From an uncultured Clostridia bacterium (GTDB lineage: Bacteria; Bacillota_A; Clostridia; TANB77; CAG-508), in contig CANQXO010000060.1 of the NCBI GenBank assembly GCA_947627825.1, forward strand, positions 1 through 8,542: a stretch of DNA of 8,542 nucleotides, written 5' to 3'. The translations under genes and the position numbers were made by a program. How positions within the stretch are numbered: position 1 is the stretch's first letter; the number at the start of each line of letters is the position of its first letter. A model generated the notes under the pieces. It made no database searches. It was not told the DNA's origin and saw nothing but the letters and a program-made list of their open reading frames with translations. This document shows, one piece after another, positions 1 through 6,387 of this stretch.

Positions 1-803
1 TTCTTTCAGGAGATGTAAAAGACTTAGTATTGTTAGATGTAACACCACTTTCACTAGGAATTGAAACTTATGGTGGAGTATCAACAAAATTAATAGAAAG
101 AAATACAACAATACCAACTAAAAAATCACAAATATTCTCAACAGCAGCAGACGGACAAACAAGCGTTGAAGTACATGTACTTCAAGGAGAAAGAGAAATG
201 GCTGCAGACAACAAAACACTAGGAAGATTCCAATTAACAGGAATAGCACCAGCACCAAGAGGAATTCCACAAATAGAAGTAACATTTGATATAGACGCAA
301 ATGGAATAGTACATGTATCTGCAAAAGATATGGCAACAGGAAATAAACAACAAGTATCAATTACAGCAAGTACAAACTTAACAGACGAAGAAATAGACAA
401 AGCAGTAAAAGAAGCAGAAGCTCACAGTGCAGAAGACAAAAAGAGAAAAGAAGAAATAGAAACAAGAAATAATGCAGAAAGTTTAGTATATAACTGCCAA
501 AAAACACTAGACGAATTAGGCGACAAAATAAGCAGTGAAGAAAAATCAAAAGCAAAAGAAGAAATAGACAAAGTAAATAAAGCATTAGAAGGAAAAGATG
601 TAGAAGAAATCAAAAAAGCAACAGAAAGTCTAACACAAGTATTCTATTCAATATCAGAAAAACTATATTCACAAACACAAGGTGCAGGTAGTGCAGGCGA
701 AAATGCACAAGCAGGAAGCACTGAAGAAACTACACAAGGAGAAAGCACAACTAGTGCAGAAGGCGAAGCAACAGAAACAACAAGTGAAGAAAAAGAAAAA
801 TAA
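1..803 (+). CDS. dnaK: Molecular chaperone DnaK (Hsp70), C-terminal part, 5' end outside the window
   Basis: This is the 3' part of dnaK, read from base 3 and giving 266 residues to the TAA stop. DnaK is the cytosolic ATP-driven Hsp70 chaperone that binds exposed hydrophobic segments of client proteins. The fragment opens at the end of the nucleotide-binding domain with GDVKD, followed by the interdomain linker [10 protein letters not shown]. The beta-sandwich substrate-binding domain follows ([35 protein letters not shown], then the ITAS segment). The helical lid begins at TNLTDEEI. The last 40 or so residues are a low-complexity Gly/Ser/Thr/Glu tail ending in SEEKEK, without the EEV-like ending of many DnaKs. 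A TTG at 30-32 lies inside the linker and is not a real start. dnaJ follows after 135 nt, the usual partner order. Any CIRCE or sigma-32-type control would lie upstream and cannot be judged. Identification is near certain. Confidence 0.98.
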   Translation, partial: LSGDVKDLVLLDVTPLSLGIETYGGVSTKLIERNTTIPTKKSQIFSTAADGQTSVEVHVLQGEREMAADNKTLGRFQLTGIAPAPRGIPQIEVTFDIDANGIVHVSAKDMATGNKQQVSITASTNLTDEEIDKAVKEAEAHSAEDKKRKEEIETRNNAESLVYNCQKTLDELGDKISSEEKSKAKEEIDKVNKALEGKDVEEIKKATESLTQVFYSISEKLYSQTQGAGSAGENAQAGSTEETTQGESTTSAEGEATETTSEEKEK

Positions 804-812
804 AATATAAAC

Positions 813-887
813 GCTGAGAATAAAAAATTCCACAGCACCGCACTATGATGATTTACAAAATAAATCATTGTAGTGCGTATTCTGAGC
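813..887 (+). other. Bipartite RNA hairpin in the dnaK-dnaJ spacer
   Basis: The core is a 17-bp stem: 839-855 pairs with 861-877 around the loop CAAAA, with two adjacent G-U wobbles in the middle. An outer pair of arms, GCTGAGAATA at 813-822 and TATTCTGAGC at 878-887, pairs with one G-G mismatch. It abuts the inner stem on its 3' side and leaves a 16-nt bulge (823-838) on its 5' side. No T-tract follows (the next bases are AAAGAAAGGG), so it is not a standard intrinsic terminator. An mRNA-processing or stability element that uncouples dnaK and dnaJ levels is a plausible role, by inference. Confidence 0.6.
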
Positions 888-891
888 AAAG

Positions 892-938
892 AAAGGGAGG
901 ATATGTTAGTAATAAAGAGCTAACATAAGCTAACAAAC
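892..938 (+). promoter_or_regulatory. dnaJ translation-initiation region with displaced Shine-Dalgarno and repeat-based hairpin
   Basis: A strong Shine-Dalgarno, AAAGGGAGG at 892-900, ends 38 nt before the dnaJ ATG, and no closer one is visible. Between them TGTTAG (904-909) can pair with either of two CTAACA copies (920-925 or 930-935), which are part of the direct repeat AGCTAACA at 918-925 and 928-935. Pairing with the distal copy would leave three nt on each side, an effective spacing of 6 nt. Pairing with the proximal copy leaves about 16 nt. An in-frame TAA at 921-923 rules out a longer DnaJ start. The sequence is direct; the switching function is inferred. Confidence 0.5.
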
Positions 939-2117
939 ATGGCAAAAGATTATTATGAAATCTTAGGTGTAGATAAAAATGCCTCAGATGACGAAATAAA
1001 AAAAGCATATAGAAAACTAGCAAAAAAATGGCATCCAGACGCAAATCCAGACAATAGAAAAGAAGCAGAAGAAAAATTTAAAGAAGTAGGAGAAGCCTAC
1101 TCAGTATTATCAGACGCTCAAAAAAGAAAGAATTATGACCAATTTGGAACAGCAGAAGGTTCGCCATTTGGCTCAGGCTATGGAAACGGAAGCGGATTTG
1201 GAGGCTTTGGAAATGGCTTCGGTGGATTTGGCAATGGTTCATATACATACACAACAAGCGGATTTGGATTTGATGATGTAGTAGATGACTTTGTATCTTC
1301 AATATTTGGTGGAGGTAGAAAAAGAACAAGAACAGCAAACACAACACAAAAAGGCCAAGACCTAAGCTATGATATGGACATCAGTTTTGAAGAGGCATTT
1401 AAAGGAACACAAAAAGAATTCACAATAAATAAAAATGTAAAATGTGATGACTGTAACGGAACAGGAGCCAAAAAAGGAACAAGTCCTGAAACATGCCCAG
1501 TATGTCATGGAACAGGTCAAGTAAGAAAAAATCAAACAATAGGAGGATTTGCAACATTTCAAACAGTAGGACCATGTGAAAACTGTAGAGCAACAGGAAA
1601 AATAATAAAAGAGCCTTGCGAAACATGTAAAGGAAAAGGCACAGTCAGAAAAACAGTAAAAATCAAATTTGACATTCCAGCCGGAATAGAAGACGGTCAA
1701 ACCTTGATATTAAGAGGAAAAGGAGAACCTGGAAAAAACGGCGGAGAAAATGGAAATATTTTTGTTACTATAAAAGTAAAGAAAAGTAATGTATTTACTC
1801 GTGTTGGAGATAATATAGAGCTAACAGTACCAATAACAATGACGCAAGCAACTCTAGGCGCAAAAATAAAAGTGCCAACAGTAGGTGGAGAAGATGTGGA
1901 ATACACAATAGAAGAAGGCACACAATCAGGAACAAAATTCACAATAAAAGGAAAAGGATTTAAAAAGCAAGGAACAAGTAGTTCTGGAGATATAATATTT
2001 ACAGTACAAGTACAAACACCAAAAAGGCTATCAAAAGAACAAAGAGAATTGTTTGTCAAACTAGCTCAAACAATGAATGAGCAACCACCAGTAAAGAAAA
2101 GAGGAATTTTTGGGTAA
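939..2117 (+). CDS. dnaJ: Chaperone protein DnaJ (Hsp40, type I)
   Basis: This complete 392-residue type I DnaJ is the co-chaperone that binds unfolded clients, hands them to DnaK and stimulates DnaK ATP hydrolysis in the cytoplasm. Residues 1-70 form the J domain ([11 protein letters not shown] start, HPD at 32-34). A Gly/Phe-rich linker covers about 74-127. Four zinc-binding repeats lie at 169-176 (CDDCNGTG), 186-193 (CPVCHGTG), 213-220 (CENCRATG) and 227-234 (CETCKGKG). The two beta-barrel substrate-binding domains and dimerisation end follow. All eight zinc cysteines are present; the third repeat has Ala where Gly is usual. Length and order are normal for the family. The ATG is fixed by the canonical N-terminus and by an in-frame stop 16 nt upstream, although the Shine-Dalgarno is unusually distant. 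The gene follows dnaK and ends in its own terminator. Confidence 0.98.
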   Translation: MAKDYYEILGVDKNASDDEIKKAYRKLAKKWHPDANPDNRKEAEEKFKEVGEAYSVLSDAQKRKNYDQFGTAEGSPFGSGYGNGSGFGGFGNGFGGFGNGSYTYTTSGFGFDDVVDDFVSSIFGGGRKRTRTANTTQKGQDLSYDMDISFEEAFKGTQKEFTINKNVKCDDCNGTGAKKGTSPETCPVCHGTGQVRKNQTIGGFATFQTVGPCENCRATGKIIKEPCETCKGKGTVRKTVKIKFDIPAGIEDGQTLILRGKGEPGKNGGENGNIFVTIKVKKSNVFTRVGDNIELTVPITMTQATLGAKIKVPTVGGEDVEYTIEEGTQSGTKFTIKGKGFKKQGTSSSGDIIFTVQVQTPKRLSKEQRELFVKLAQTMNEQPPVKKRGIFG

Positions 2118-2124
2118 ACGAATG

Positions 2125-2165
2125 ACTTTGCAGATAAATATATTTGCAAAGTTGTTTTTTATTTT
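2125..2165 (+). terminator. Intrinsic terminator after dnaJ
   Basis: A 12-bp stem (2125-2136 with 2141-2152, one G-U wobble) closes the tetraloop AATA and is followed by TGTTTTTTATTTTATTTG. It starts 8 nt past the dnaJ stop and marks the end of the dnaK-dnaJ transcription unit. Confidence 0.88.
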
Positions 2166-2226
2166 ATTTGTAAAAACGAGAGAATATACAGCATATTATA
2201 TAACAAATATTTTTTGTGCCAAAAAC

Positions 2227-2273
2227 TTGCATAAAAAATAAATGAATGATATAATATAACATATATTAGGAGG
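2227..2273 (+). promoter_or_regulatory. Promoter and ribosome site of the ATPase/RloB-like operon
   Basis: The -35 box TTGCAT (2227-2232) is separated by 17 nt from TATAAT (2250-2255), and TGA directly before the -10 makes it an extended -10. Transcription would begin near 2262, giving a leader of only about 20 nt. AGGAGG at 2268-2273 sits 7 nt before the ATG at 2281. This is a strong constitutive-looking sigma-A type promoter with no obvious operator. Confidence 0.75.
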
Positions 2274-2280
2274 AAGTGTT

Positions 2281-3534
2281 ATGATAACAAGTTTTAAATT
2301 TGATAATTGTTTCGCTTTTGACAAACAAGTAGAAATGAACTTAAAAGCAGACATGCGAACAAAAAAGTTCTCATCAAATGTATCCAAAATAAATGAAAAT
2401 CTTAATATCTTAAAATCAATTGCAATATATGGCCCAAATAACACAGGAAAAACTAGCTTTATAAATTGCGTAAACGCCATTAAAAATACATTGCAAAATA
2501 AAGAAGTATTGCTTAGTAGTAATATATTTACTCATAATCCAATATGTTATGAATCAATGTCTTTTGTTTATGAGGGAAAAGAATACAGCTATGAATACAA
2601 ATATAATTGTAAAGAACATTCTTATGTATATGAAAAAATGACAGAAATAAAAAGAGATAAATATAACAATATTTATGAAGAAATAATATTTGAGAAAAAT
2701 ACAGTAAATGAACATTATGAGTGCTCATATGATATGGAATTACAAAACATATTAAATATAGCATCTACTAATAATATTCTTATATATACAGTTCAGGTTG
2801 AAAAATTTAAAATATTACAAAAAATAAAAGAAATACTAATAAATATTGCTGATAGCATTGAAATTGTAGATATGAATAGAATTCCTAACTCAAAGACCAT
2901 AGAAATGCTAAAAAATAAAAATGAAATAACAAAACAGGTAGTTGAATTTATAAAAAATGCAGATGTATATTTAGACGACTACAGATATGATGAAGAAGTA
3001 CAATTTGAAATAAATGGAAAAGAAGCTGATGAAAAGATTTTAAAAAATCAAAATTTTGTGGATCAAATAAAATTAGTTTCAGTTTATAAAGGAATGCCTG
3101 TTCCTAGCATTCTTTTTGATTCATTAGGCACAAGAAAAATTGTAGCACTTGCCAGTTATGTAATAACTGCAATTAAAGATGGAAAAACACTAGTTGTTGA
3201 TGAACTAGACAGTAGTCTACATTTTAAAATTACAAGAGCAATAATTAGCATGTTTAATAATGAAATAAATGCAAATGCACAATTAATAGCAACACTACAT
3301 GATATCAGTTTATTAGATTGCAAAAAAATGTTCAGAAAAGAGCAAATTTGGTTTACAGATAAAAATAAAAATGGAACAGAATTATACTCACTAAAAGAGT
3401 TTAGTTATGACCAATCAGGAGTAAGAGATACTACAGATATTCAAGACAAATATAGCAAAGGAGTATTTGGTGCGATACCTGATCCGGATTTAATTTCAAC
3501 ATTGTTGGAGGTGGATTCGGATGAGAAAATATAA
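2281..3534 (+). CDS. AAA15/RloA-like ABC-type ATPase, probable abortive-infection component
   Basis: This 417-residue protein belongs by motif to the AAA15 (COG1106, RloA/AbiLi-like) branch of SMC/ABC-type ATPases. Walker A is GPNNTGKT at 51-58. A long middle region (about 85-260) follows, helical and charged in the second half. DSLGTRKIVAL at 280-290 occupies the signature-loop position. Walker B is LVVDELD at 304-310, followed by the D-loop-like SSLH. The switch His is in ATLHD (337-341), and the C-terminus holds KGVFGAIP (393-400), an ending typical of the family. No membrane segment or signal peptide is visible. The start is fixed by AGGAGG 7 nt upstream. The downstream RloB-like gene overlaps it by 14 nt, so the two are translationally coupled. 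In related pairs the ATPase is thought to act as sensor or regulator of the toxic partner. The family is well supported; the defence role is inferred from the pairing. Confidence 0.85.
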   Translation: MITSFKFDNCFAFDKQVEMNLKADMRTKKFSSNVSKINENLNILKSIAIYGPNNTGKTSFINCVNAIKNTLQNKEVLLSSNIFTHNPICYESMSFVYEGKEYSYEYKYNCKEHSYVYEKMTEIKRDKYNNIYEEIIFEKNTVNEHYECSYDMELQNILNIASTNNILIYTVQVEKFKILQKIKEILINIADSIEIVDMNRIPNSKTIEMLKNKNEITKQVVEFIKNADVYLDDYRYDEEVQFEINGKEADEKILKNQNFVDQIKLVSVYKGMPVPSILFDSLGTRKIVALASYVITAIKDGKTLVVDELDSSLHFKITRAIISMFNNEINANAQLIATLHDISLLDCKKMFRKEQIWFTDKNKNGTELYSLKEFSYDQSGVRDTTDIQDKYSKGVFGAIPDPDLISTLLEVDSDEKI

Positions 3535-4129
3535 AGGCAAAAAAATTTGTATTATTTGTGAAGGATATGAAGAAGTGGATTATATTGAAGCATTAAAAAG
3601 TAAATCAGTTTTTTCAAGCAAGTATGATTTTATAACAGTTAATAGCAAATCCATAAATACCATTATTGCACGATATCAGGAGAAATATCAATCTGACTCT
3701 TATGCATTAGTATTGATATTTTGTGATACCGATAAACATCCTTCAAAAAAATATTTTGAAATAAAACAAAAAATAAATGAATTCCATGGAGCAGTCGTTG
3801 CAGATGATATTGTGATATTTGGAAATCCATGCACAATGCAAATTATAATTTCTCATTTTGGAGAAATAAAAATAATGAGTCAGAGCAAATCTGTAAATGC
3901 TAAATATATAGAAAAACTAACAGGAATATCAAAGTATAAAGCAACAGATGAACAAAGAAAAGAGCTATTTGGAAAAATCAAGAGAGCAAATTATGAAATT
4001 ATGAAAAAGAATGTAAAAAAATTGTCCACAAATGATAAAGAAATATCTAGTACAAACATACTAAAATTTATTGAAAAATTTGAAAGTGACGATGATAGTT
4101 GGATAGATGAAATAAATGAAAAATTATAG
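3521..4129 (+). CDS. RloB/TOPRIM-like effector candidate partnered with the ATPase
   Basis: This 202-residue cytosolic protein starts at ATG 3521 inside the end of the ATPase gene, with GGAGGTGG at 3507-3514 as ribosome site. Its pattern fits the RloB/AbiLii-like, TOPRIM-related group. KKICIICEGYEEVDYIEAL (residues 7-25) carries the expected acidic residue (Glu14) after a hydrophobic strand. LVLIFCDTD (63-71) supplies the DxD acidic pair (Asp69, Asp71). GNPCTMQIIISHF (101-113) corresponds to the conserved NPCFE-like segment of RloB proteins, here with Thr-Met in place of Phe-Glu. The C-terminal 60 or so residues are Lys/Glu-rich and probably helical. TOPRIM-type acidic residues usually bind metal for nucleic-acid cleavage, so a nuclease toxin held in check by the upstream ATPase is plausible. 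Activity and target are not shown by the sequence. An uncharacterised partner of another AAA15 system remains possible. Confidence 0.7.
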   Translation: MRKYKGKKICIICEGYEEVDYIEALKSKSVFSSKYDFITVNSKSINTIIARYQEKYQSDSYALVLIFCDTDKHPSKKYFEIKQKINEFHGAVVADDIVIFGNPCTMQIIISHFGEIKIMSQSKSVNAKYIEKLTGISKYKATDEQRKELFGKIKRANYEIMKKNVKKLSTNDKEISSTNILKFIEKFESDDDSWIDEINEKL

Positions 4130-4184
4130 TAGAAGTATATTAAATAATGATATGATAGGAAATGCAGAAGCAAGCTTAAAAGAG

Positions 4185-4231
4185 AGTCCGGTTTTTAATC
4201 AAAAATGATTCGGTTAAAACCGGACTTTTTT
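4185..4231 (+). terminator. Intrinsic terminator after the ATPase/RloB-like operon
   Basis: AGTCCGGTTTT (4185-4195) pairs perfectly with AAAACCGGACT (4216-4226), followed by six T. A small inner AATCA/TGATT stem fills part of the loop. It aligns end to end with the terminator at 5992-6037 after the first surface-protein gene, so the two are related copies. The 55 nt between the RloB-like stop and this stem hold no recognisable feature. Confidence 0.87.
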
Positions 4232-4300
4232 ACATTCAAAATTGAAACCAATATTCGGAACATCAGAAATGGTGCAGATTTGAAACAAAAATGTAATAAA

Positions 4301-4317
4301 AAATTTTTGAAAAATTT
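4301..4317. promoter_or_regulatory. Perfect 8+1+8 palindrome upstream of -35, copy A
   Basis: AAATTTTT, G, AAAAATTT form a perfect inverted repeat ending 11 nt before the -35 box. The identical sequence sits at 7068-7084 in front of the second gene. It could be an operator or an A/T-rich UP element; the sequence alone does not decide. Confidence 0.5.
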
Positions 4318-4328
4318 GTAAAAAAATG

Positions 4329-4357
4329 TTGCAGACAGAAAATCATAATGATATAAT
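4329..4357 (+). promoter_or_regulatory. Promoter of the first surface-protein gene
   Basis: TTGCAG (4329-4334), a 17-nt spacer and TATAAT (4352-4357) with TGA just before the -10. Transcription would begin near 4364, leaving an untranslated leader of about 77 nt. The same elements recur at 7096-7124. Confidence 0.78.
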
Positions 4358-4401
4358 TCAAAACAAATAAAGACAAAAAATCGAATTACAAAAGTAAAAT
4401 A

Positions 4402-4426
4402 TCTTATGTAAATAAAATGCATAAGA
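4402..4426 (+). promoter_or_regulatory. Leader hairpin overlapping the ribosome site, copy A
   Basis: TCTTATG (4402-4408) pairs with CATAAGA (4420-4426) around an 11-nt loop. The 3' arm runs into the purine-rich AGAGGAAAGAAGGA that serves as Shine-Dalgarno for the ATG at 4441, and an out-competed ATG (4417-4419) lies in the loop. The element is identical at 7169-7193. It may modulate ribosome access. Confidence 0.45.
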
Positions 4427-4440
4427 GGAAAGAAGGAAAA

Positions 4441-5988
4441 ATGAAAAACAAAACGAAAAAAATTTTAGCAGTAATAATTTTAGCAACAATGGTATTAACA
4501 ATAATACCAATAACTAGTGTATTTGCAGAAACAGATGTAAAACCAAGATTTAATATTTCACAAAATATAATTATGAAAAGAGATGAAACATCCACATTGG
4601 ATGTGACAGTTAGTGAAAAACTAGAATTTACAAGTTTTATAGCTGAATTTGATTATGATGCAGATGCAATAGAAATTACAGGAATCACTAAAGGAGAAAT
4701 TCTTCCTAATGGTGCAAGACTAATTCCAAAATATGGAGCAAATGATGAAATAAATGGATTCGCAATAGACGGTGCAGAGAAGATGTCAGTTGATTCAGGA
4801 AACATTGCAACAATTAATGTAAAGATAAAAAACAATGCTGAGCCAGATAAATACCCAATTGCGTGGGTTCGTGCTAATTTGTTAAACGATGATAATGAAG
4901 AAGTAAAAATTACGACAGATCCAGGAAGCATAATAATTGCTGGAGAAGGAACAAACGATGAAAAACCTGAATTTAGTATGGTATACAATAATAAAATGTA
5001 TCCAGGAGAAGAGCAGAATATTTCGGTTAAAGCTGATAATAAAATGAGAATCCACTATATTTCAGCTGAACTTGCTTATGATGATAGTATAAAAATAGTA
5101 GGTATAACGAAAGGAGCAGATGTACCAGAAAATATTAATATTATTCCTTTCTATGATAAAATAATCAGTAATAAAATTATTGGATTTAGTATGCAAAGTG
5201 ACGATGTAATTAATATAGATCCTAATTTTGAACTTGCAAATATACAAATAAAAGCATCTGAAAATGATACACAAGGAAAAGGAGAATTTCAAATTGATTG
5301 GAACAATATCCTTAATCAAGATTGGAATGAGGTAATAGCAGAAAATACTACAGCAAATATTGAAATAATACCACAAGTAACAACAGAACTTAAAGGAATA
5401 AAATTTACAGATTCAAGAATAGAAATTAGTAGAGGCACAGAATTTAAAATGCAATATAAACTTACACCAGAAAACATATCTCCACTTCCAAAGATAGAAT
5501 GGATAACAGCCAATAAAGATGTAGCAACAGTTGACAGCAACGGAGTAGTAACAGCAGTAGGAGTAGGAGAAACAACAATAACAGCAAAAGTGGGAGAATT
5601 TACAGCAACAGCGCAAATAATAGTTACAGAAAAGCCAACTATAAAACCTATTATAGAAATAAGAAGGAATAAACTAGTAGTAGGAGAAACAGAACAAATA
5701 GATGTTAAAATAGAACCAGAAGAAATGGCACAAAATGCTGAGATAACTTATTCTTCAAGCGATGAAAAAATAGCAACAGTAGATGACAAAGGAATAATAA
5801 GAGCAATAACTGCAGGAAAAGTAAGAATAAATGTTTATATAGATGGAAATCTAGAAAAAACATTTGATATAGAAGTTACAGAATCTACAGTTCCAAAAAC
5901 AGGAGATACGCAAATAGAGTTGTTTGCTGGAATGATGATTATATCAGTAATAGGAATAGCGTATACTTTAAAAATGAAGAAAAAATAA
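4441..5988 (+). CDS. Secreted, sortase-anchored surface protein with two cohesin-like and two BIG2-like domains
   Basis: From ATG 4441 this is a 515-residue exported protein. A signal peptide spans 1-29 (KNKTKK, hydrophobic core, VFA before ETD). Two beta-rich repeats resembling cohesin domains follow (about 36-167 and 176-310), each with a PGE/RDE start, an F/L-x-YD strand, an EITGI or KIVGI strand with TKG, and a closing strand. BIG2-like bacterial Ig domains lie at about 316-396 (VATVDSNGVVTAVGVGETTI) and 403-480 (IATVDDKGIIRAITAGK). The C-terminus has VPKTGD at 484-489, a hydrophobic segment (about 492-509) and KMKKK, the layout of a sortase substrate. An in-frame ATG at 4417 would add eight charged residues before the signal peptide and has no ribosome site. 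Cohesins bind dockerins in cellulosomes, but no dockerin is visible, so the ligand is unknown and adhesion is only an inference. A paralogue starts at 7208. Confidence 0.85.
   Translation: MKNKTKKILAVIILATMVLTIIPITSVFAETDVKPRFNISQNIIMKRDETSTLDVTVSEKLEFTSFIAEFDYDADAIEITGITKGEILPNGARLIPKYGANDEINGFAIDGAEKMSVDSGNIATINVKIKNNAEPDKYPIAWVRANLLNDDNEEVKITTDPGSIIIAGEGTNDEKPEFSMVYNNKMYPGEEQNISVKADNKMRIHYISAELAYDDSIKIVGITKGADVPENINIIPFYDKIISNKIIGFSMQSDDVINIDPNFELANIQIKASENDTQGKGEFQIDWNNILNQDWNEVIAENTTANIEIIPQVTTELKGIKFTDSRIEISRGTEFKMQYKLTPENISPLPKIEWITANKDVATVDSNGVVTAVGVGETTITAKVGEFTATAQIIVTEKPTIKPIIEIRRNKLVVGETEQIDVKIEPEEMAQNAEITYSSSDEKIATVDDKGIIRAITAGKVRINVYIDGNLEKTFDIEVTESTVPKTGDTQIELFAGMMIISVIGIAYTLKMKKK
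5500..5628 (+). repeat. Near-identical BIG2-coding segment, copy A
   Basis: These 129 nt code for residues 354-396, the second half of the first BIG2 domain. They differ at four positions from 8282-8410 in the paralogue, far fewer than the surrounding coding sequence. This copy is followed by a second, more diverged BIG2 domain that the paralogue lacks. Confidence 0.9.
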
Positions 5989-5991
5989 AAC

Positions 5992-6037
5992 AGTACGGTT
6001 TTTAATAAGAAAAAGTCCGGCCAAAACCGGACTTTTT
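5992..6037 (+). terminator. Intrinsic terminator after the first surface-protein gene
   Basis: AAAAGTCCGG (6011-6020) pairs with CCGGACTTTT (6027-6036) around CCAAAA, giving a stem running into the T-tract. The upstream AGTACGGTTTT (5992-6002) can also pair, with one mismatch, with AAAACCGGACT (6023-6033). That is the pairing used in the related terminator at 4185-4231, so two exclusive stems share one 3' arm. The first begins 3 nt after the stop codon. Confidence 0.85.
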
Positions 6038-6091
6038 GCACTAAAAAATAAAGTCTATATTTATAAAAAAATTTAGTATAGGAGGTAAGGT

Positions 6092-6271
6092 ATGGATAAA
6101 GTAAAAGAAACTAAAAAAACTAAGGATATTAATGAGAAATTAGATTTAACCAAAGAAGACATACAAGCTATACTAGAAGCAGAAGAGGATATAAGAGAAG
6201 GAAGAGTATATACAGAAAAAGAATTTTGGAACAATTTTGAAAAGAAATTTGGCATTAAAATAATGGAGTAA
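6092..6271 (+). CDS. Small antitoxin-like protein without an adjacent toxin
   Basis: ATG 6092 with GGAGGT at 6081-6086 opens a 59-residue frame ending at TAA 6269-6271. Residues 22-41 are identical to residues 22-41 of the antitoxin encoded at 6388, including the AEEDIREGRVYT stretch. This resembles the DxxxGRVYS-type segment of short antitoxins paired with RelE/ParE toxins. The N-terminus is Lys/Glu-rich and likely helical. The C-terminus (EKEFWNNFEKKFGIKIME) differs and is shorter, which is the part that would contact a toxin. No toxin frame follows; the second antitoxin promoter comes next. It may be an orphan left by deletion, or an extra antitoxin acting on the neighbouring toxin. No convincing promoter is seen between the terminator and the ribosome site, only TATATT/TATAAA-like stretches near 6056-6067. 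The DNA-binding class is not assigned. Confidence 0.75.
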   Translation: MDKVKETKKTKDINEKLDLTKEDIQAILEAEEDIREGRVYTEKEFWNNFEKKFGIKIME

Positions 6272-6294
6272 ATGACAAAATATGTAAAAAAGTA

Positions 6295-6330
6295 TTGCAT
6301 AATAAAAAATAATATTGTATAATAATATTG
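6295..6330 (+). promoter_or_regulatory. Promoter of the toxin-antitoxin operon with candidate operator repeats
   Basis: TTGCAT (6295-6300), a 17-nt spacer and TATAAT (6318-6323). The direct repeat AATAATATTG (6308-6317 and 6321-6330, 13 nt apart) flanks and overlaps the -10; each unit contains the palindrome AATATT. Type II antitoxins usually repress their own promoter, so these repeats are candidate operators by inference, though the sequence is low in complexity. Confidence 0.6.
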
Positions 6331-6387
6331 TTATGAAAAATACATAATTGACACATACTAATAAAAAATTAATGTAGGAGGTAAAAT

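Larger units (their letters stand above)
4236..4440 (+). repeat. Duplicated promoter/leader block, copy A
   Basis: This is the complete upstream region of the first surface-protein gene. It matches 7002-7207 upstream of the second one. From 4252 to 4440 I counted six mismatches and no gap against 7019-7207, and similarity fades before 4252. The block contains a palindrome, promoter, leader hairpin and ribosome site, all kept in both copies. The copies are 2767 bp apart in direct orientation. Confidence 0.92.

Noticed and set aside
118..889. Several minus-strand open frames opposite dnaK
   Set aside because: They are shadows of a codon-biased gene, rich in Leu/Phe/Ser, without ribosome sites or recognisable domains. 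The same holds for minus-strand frames opposite dnaJ, the ATPase and both surface genes.
903..923. Leader peptide MLVIKS starting at ATG 903 before dnaJ
   Set aside because: The Shine-Dalgarno ends only 2 nt before this ATG, too close for efficient initiation, and the six codons show no amino-acid theme for attenuation.
2171..2226. Short inverted repeats such as ACAAA/TTTGT upstream of the ATPase promoter
   Set aside because: The arms are five bases in very A/T-rich DNA and expected by chance. Apart from the dnaJ terminator and the promoter this spacer shows nothing convincing.
4195..4422. Minus-strand open frame, with a near-identical one at 6962-7189, that looks like a conserved small protein family
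   Set aside because: Both are the reverse complement of the duplicated non-coding leader. Their similarity follows from the DNA duplication, they lack ribosome sites, and their composition is what A/T-rich antisense gives (Phe, Tyr, Ile runs).
4417..4440. Upstream in-frame ATG for the first surface protein
   Set aside because: It has no Shine-Dalgarno, lies in a hairpin loop, and would put eight charged residues before an already complete signal peptide. ATG 4441 is preferred.
6348..6353. Perfect TTGACA as -35 for the second antitoxin
   Set aside because: No acceptable -10 lies 16 to 18 nt downstream; that position falls on the ribosome site. TTGCAT-17-TATAAT at 6295 is the better promoter.
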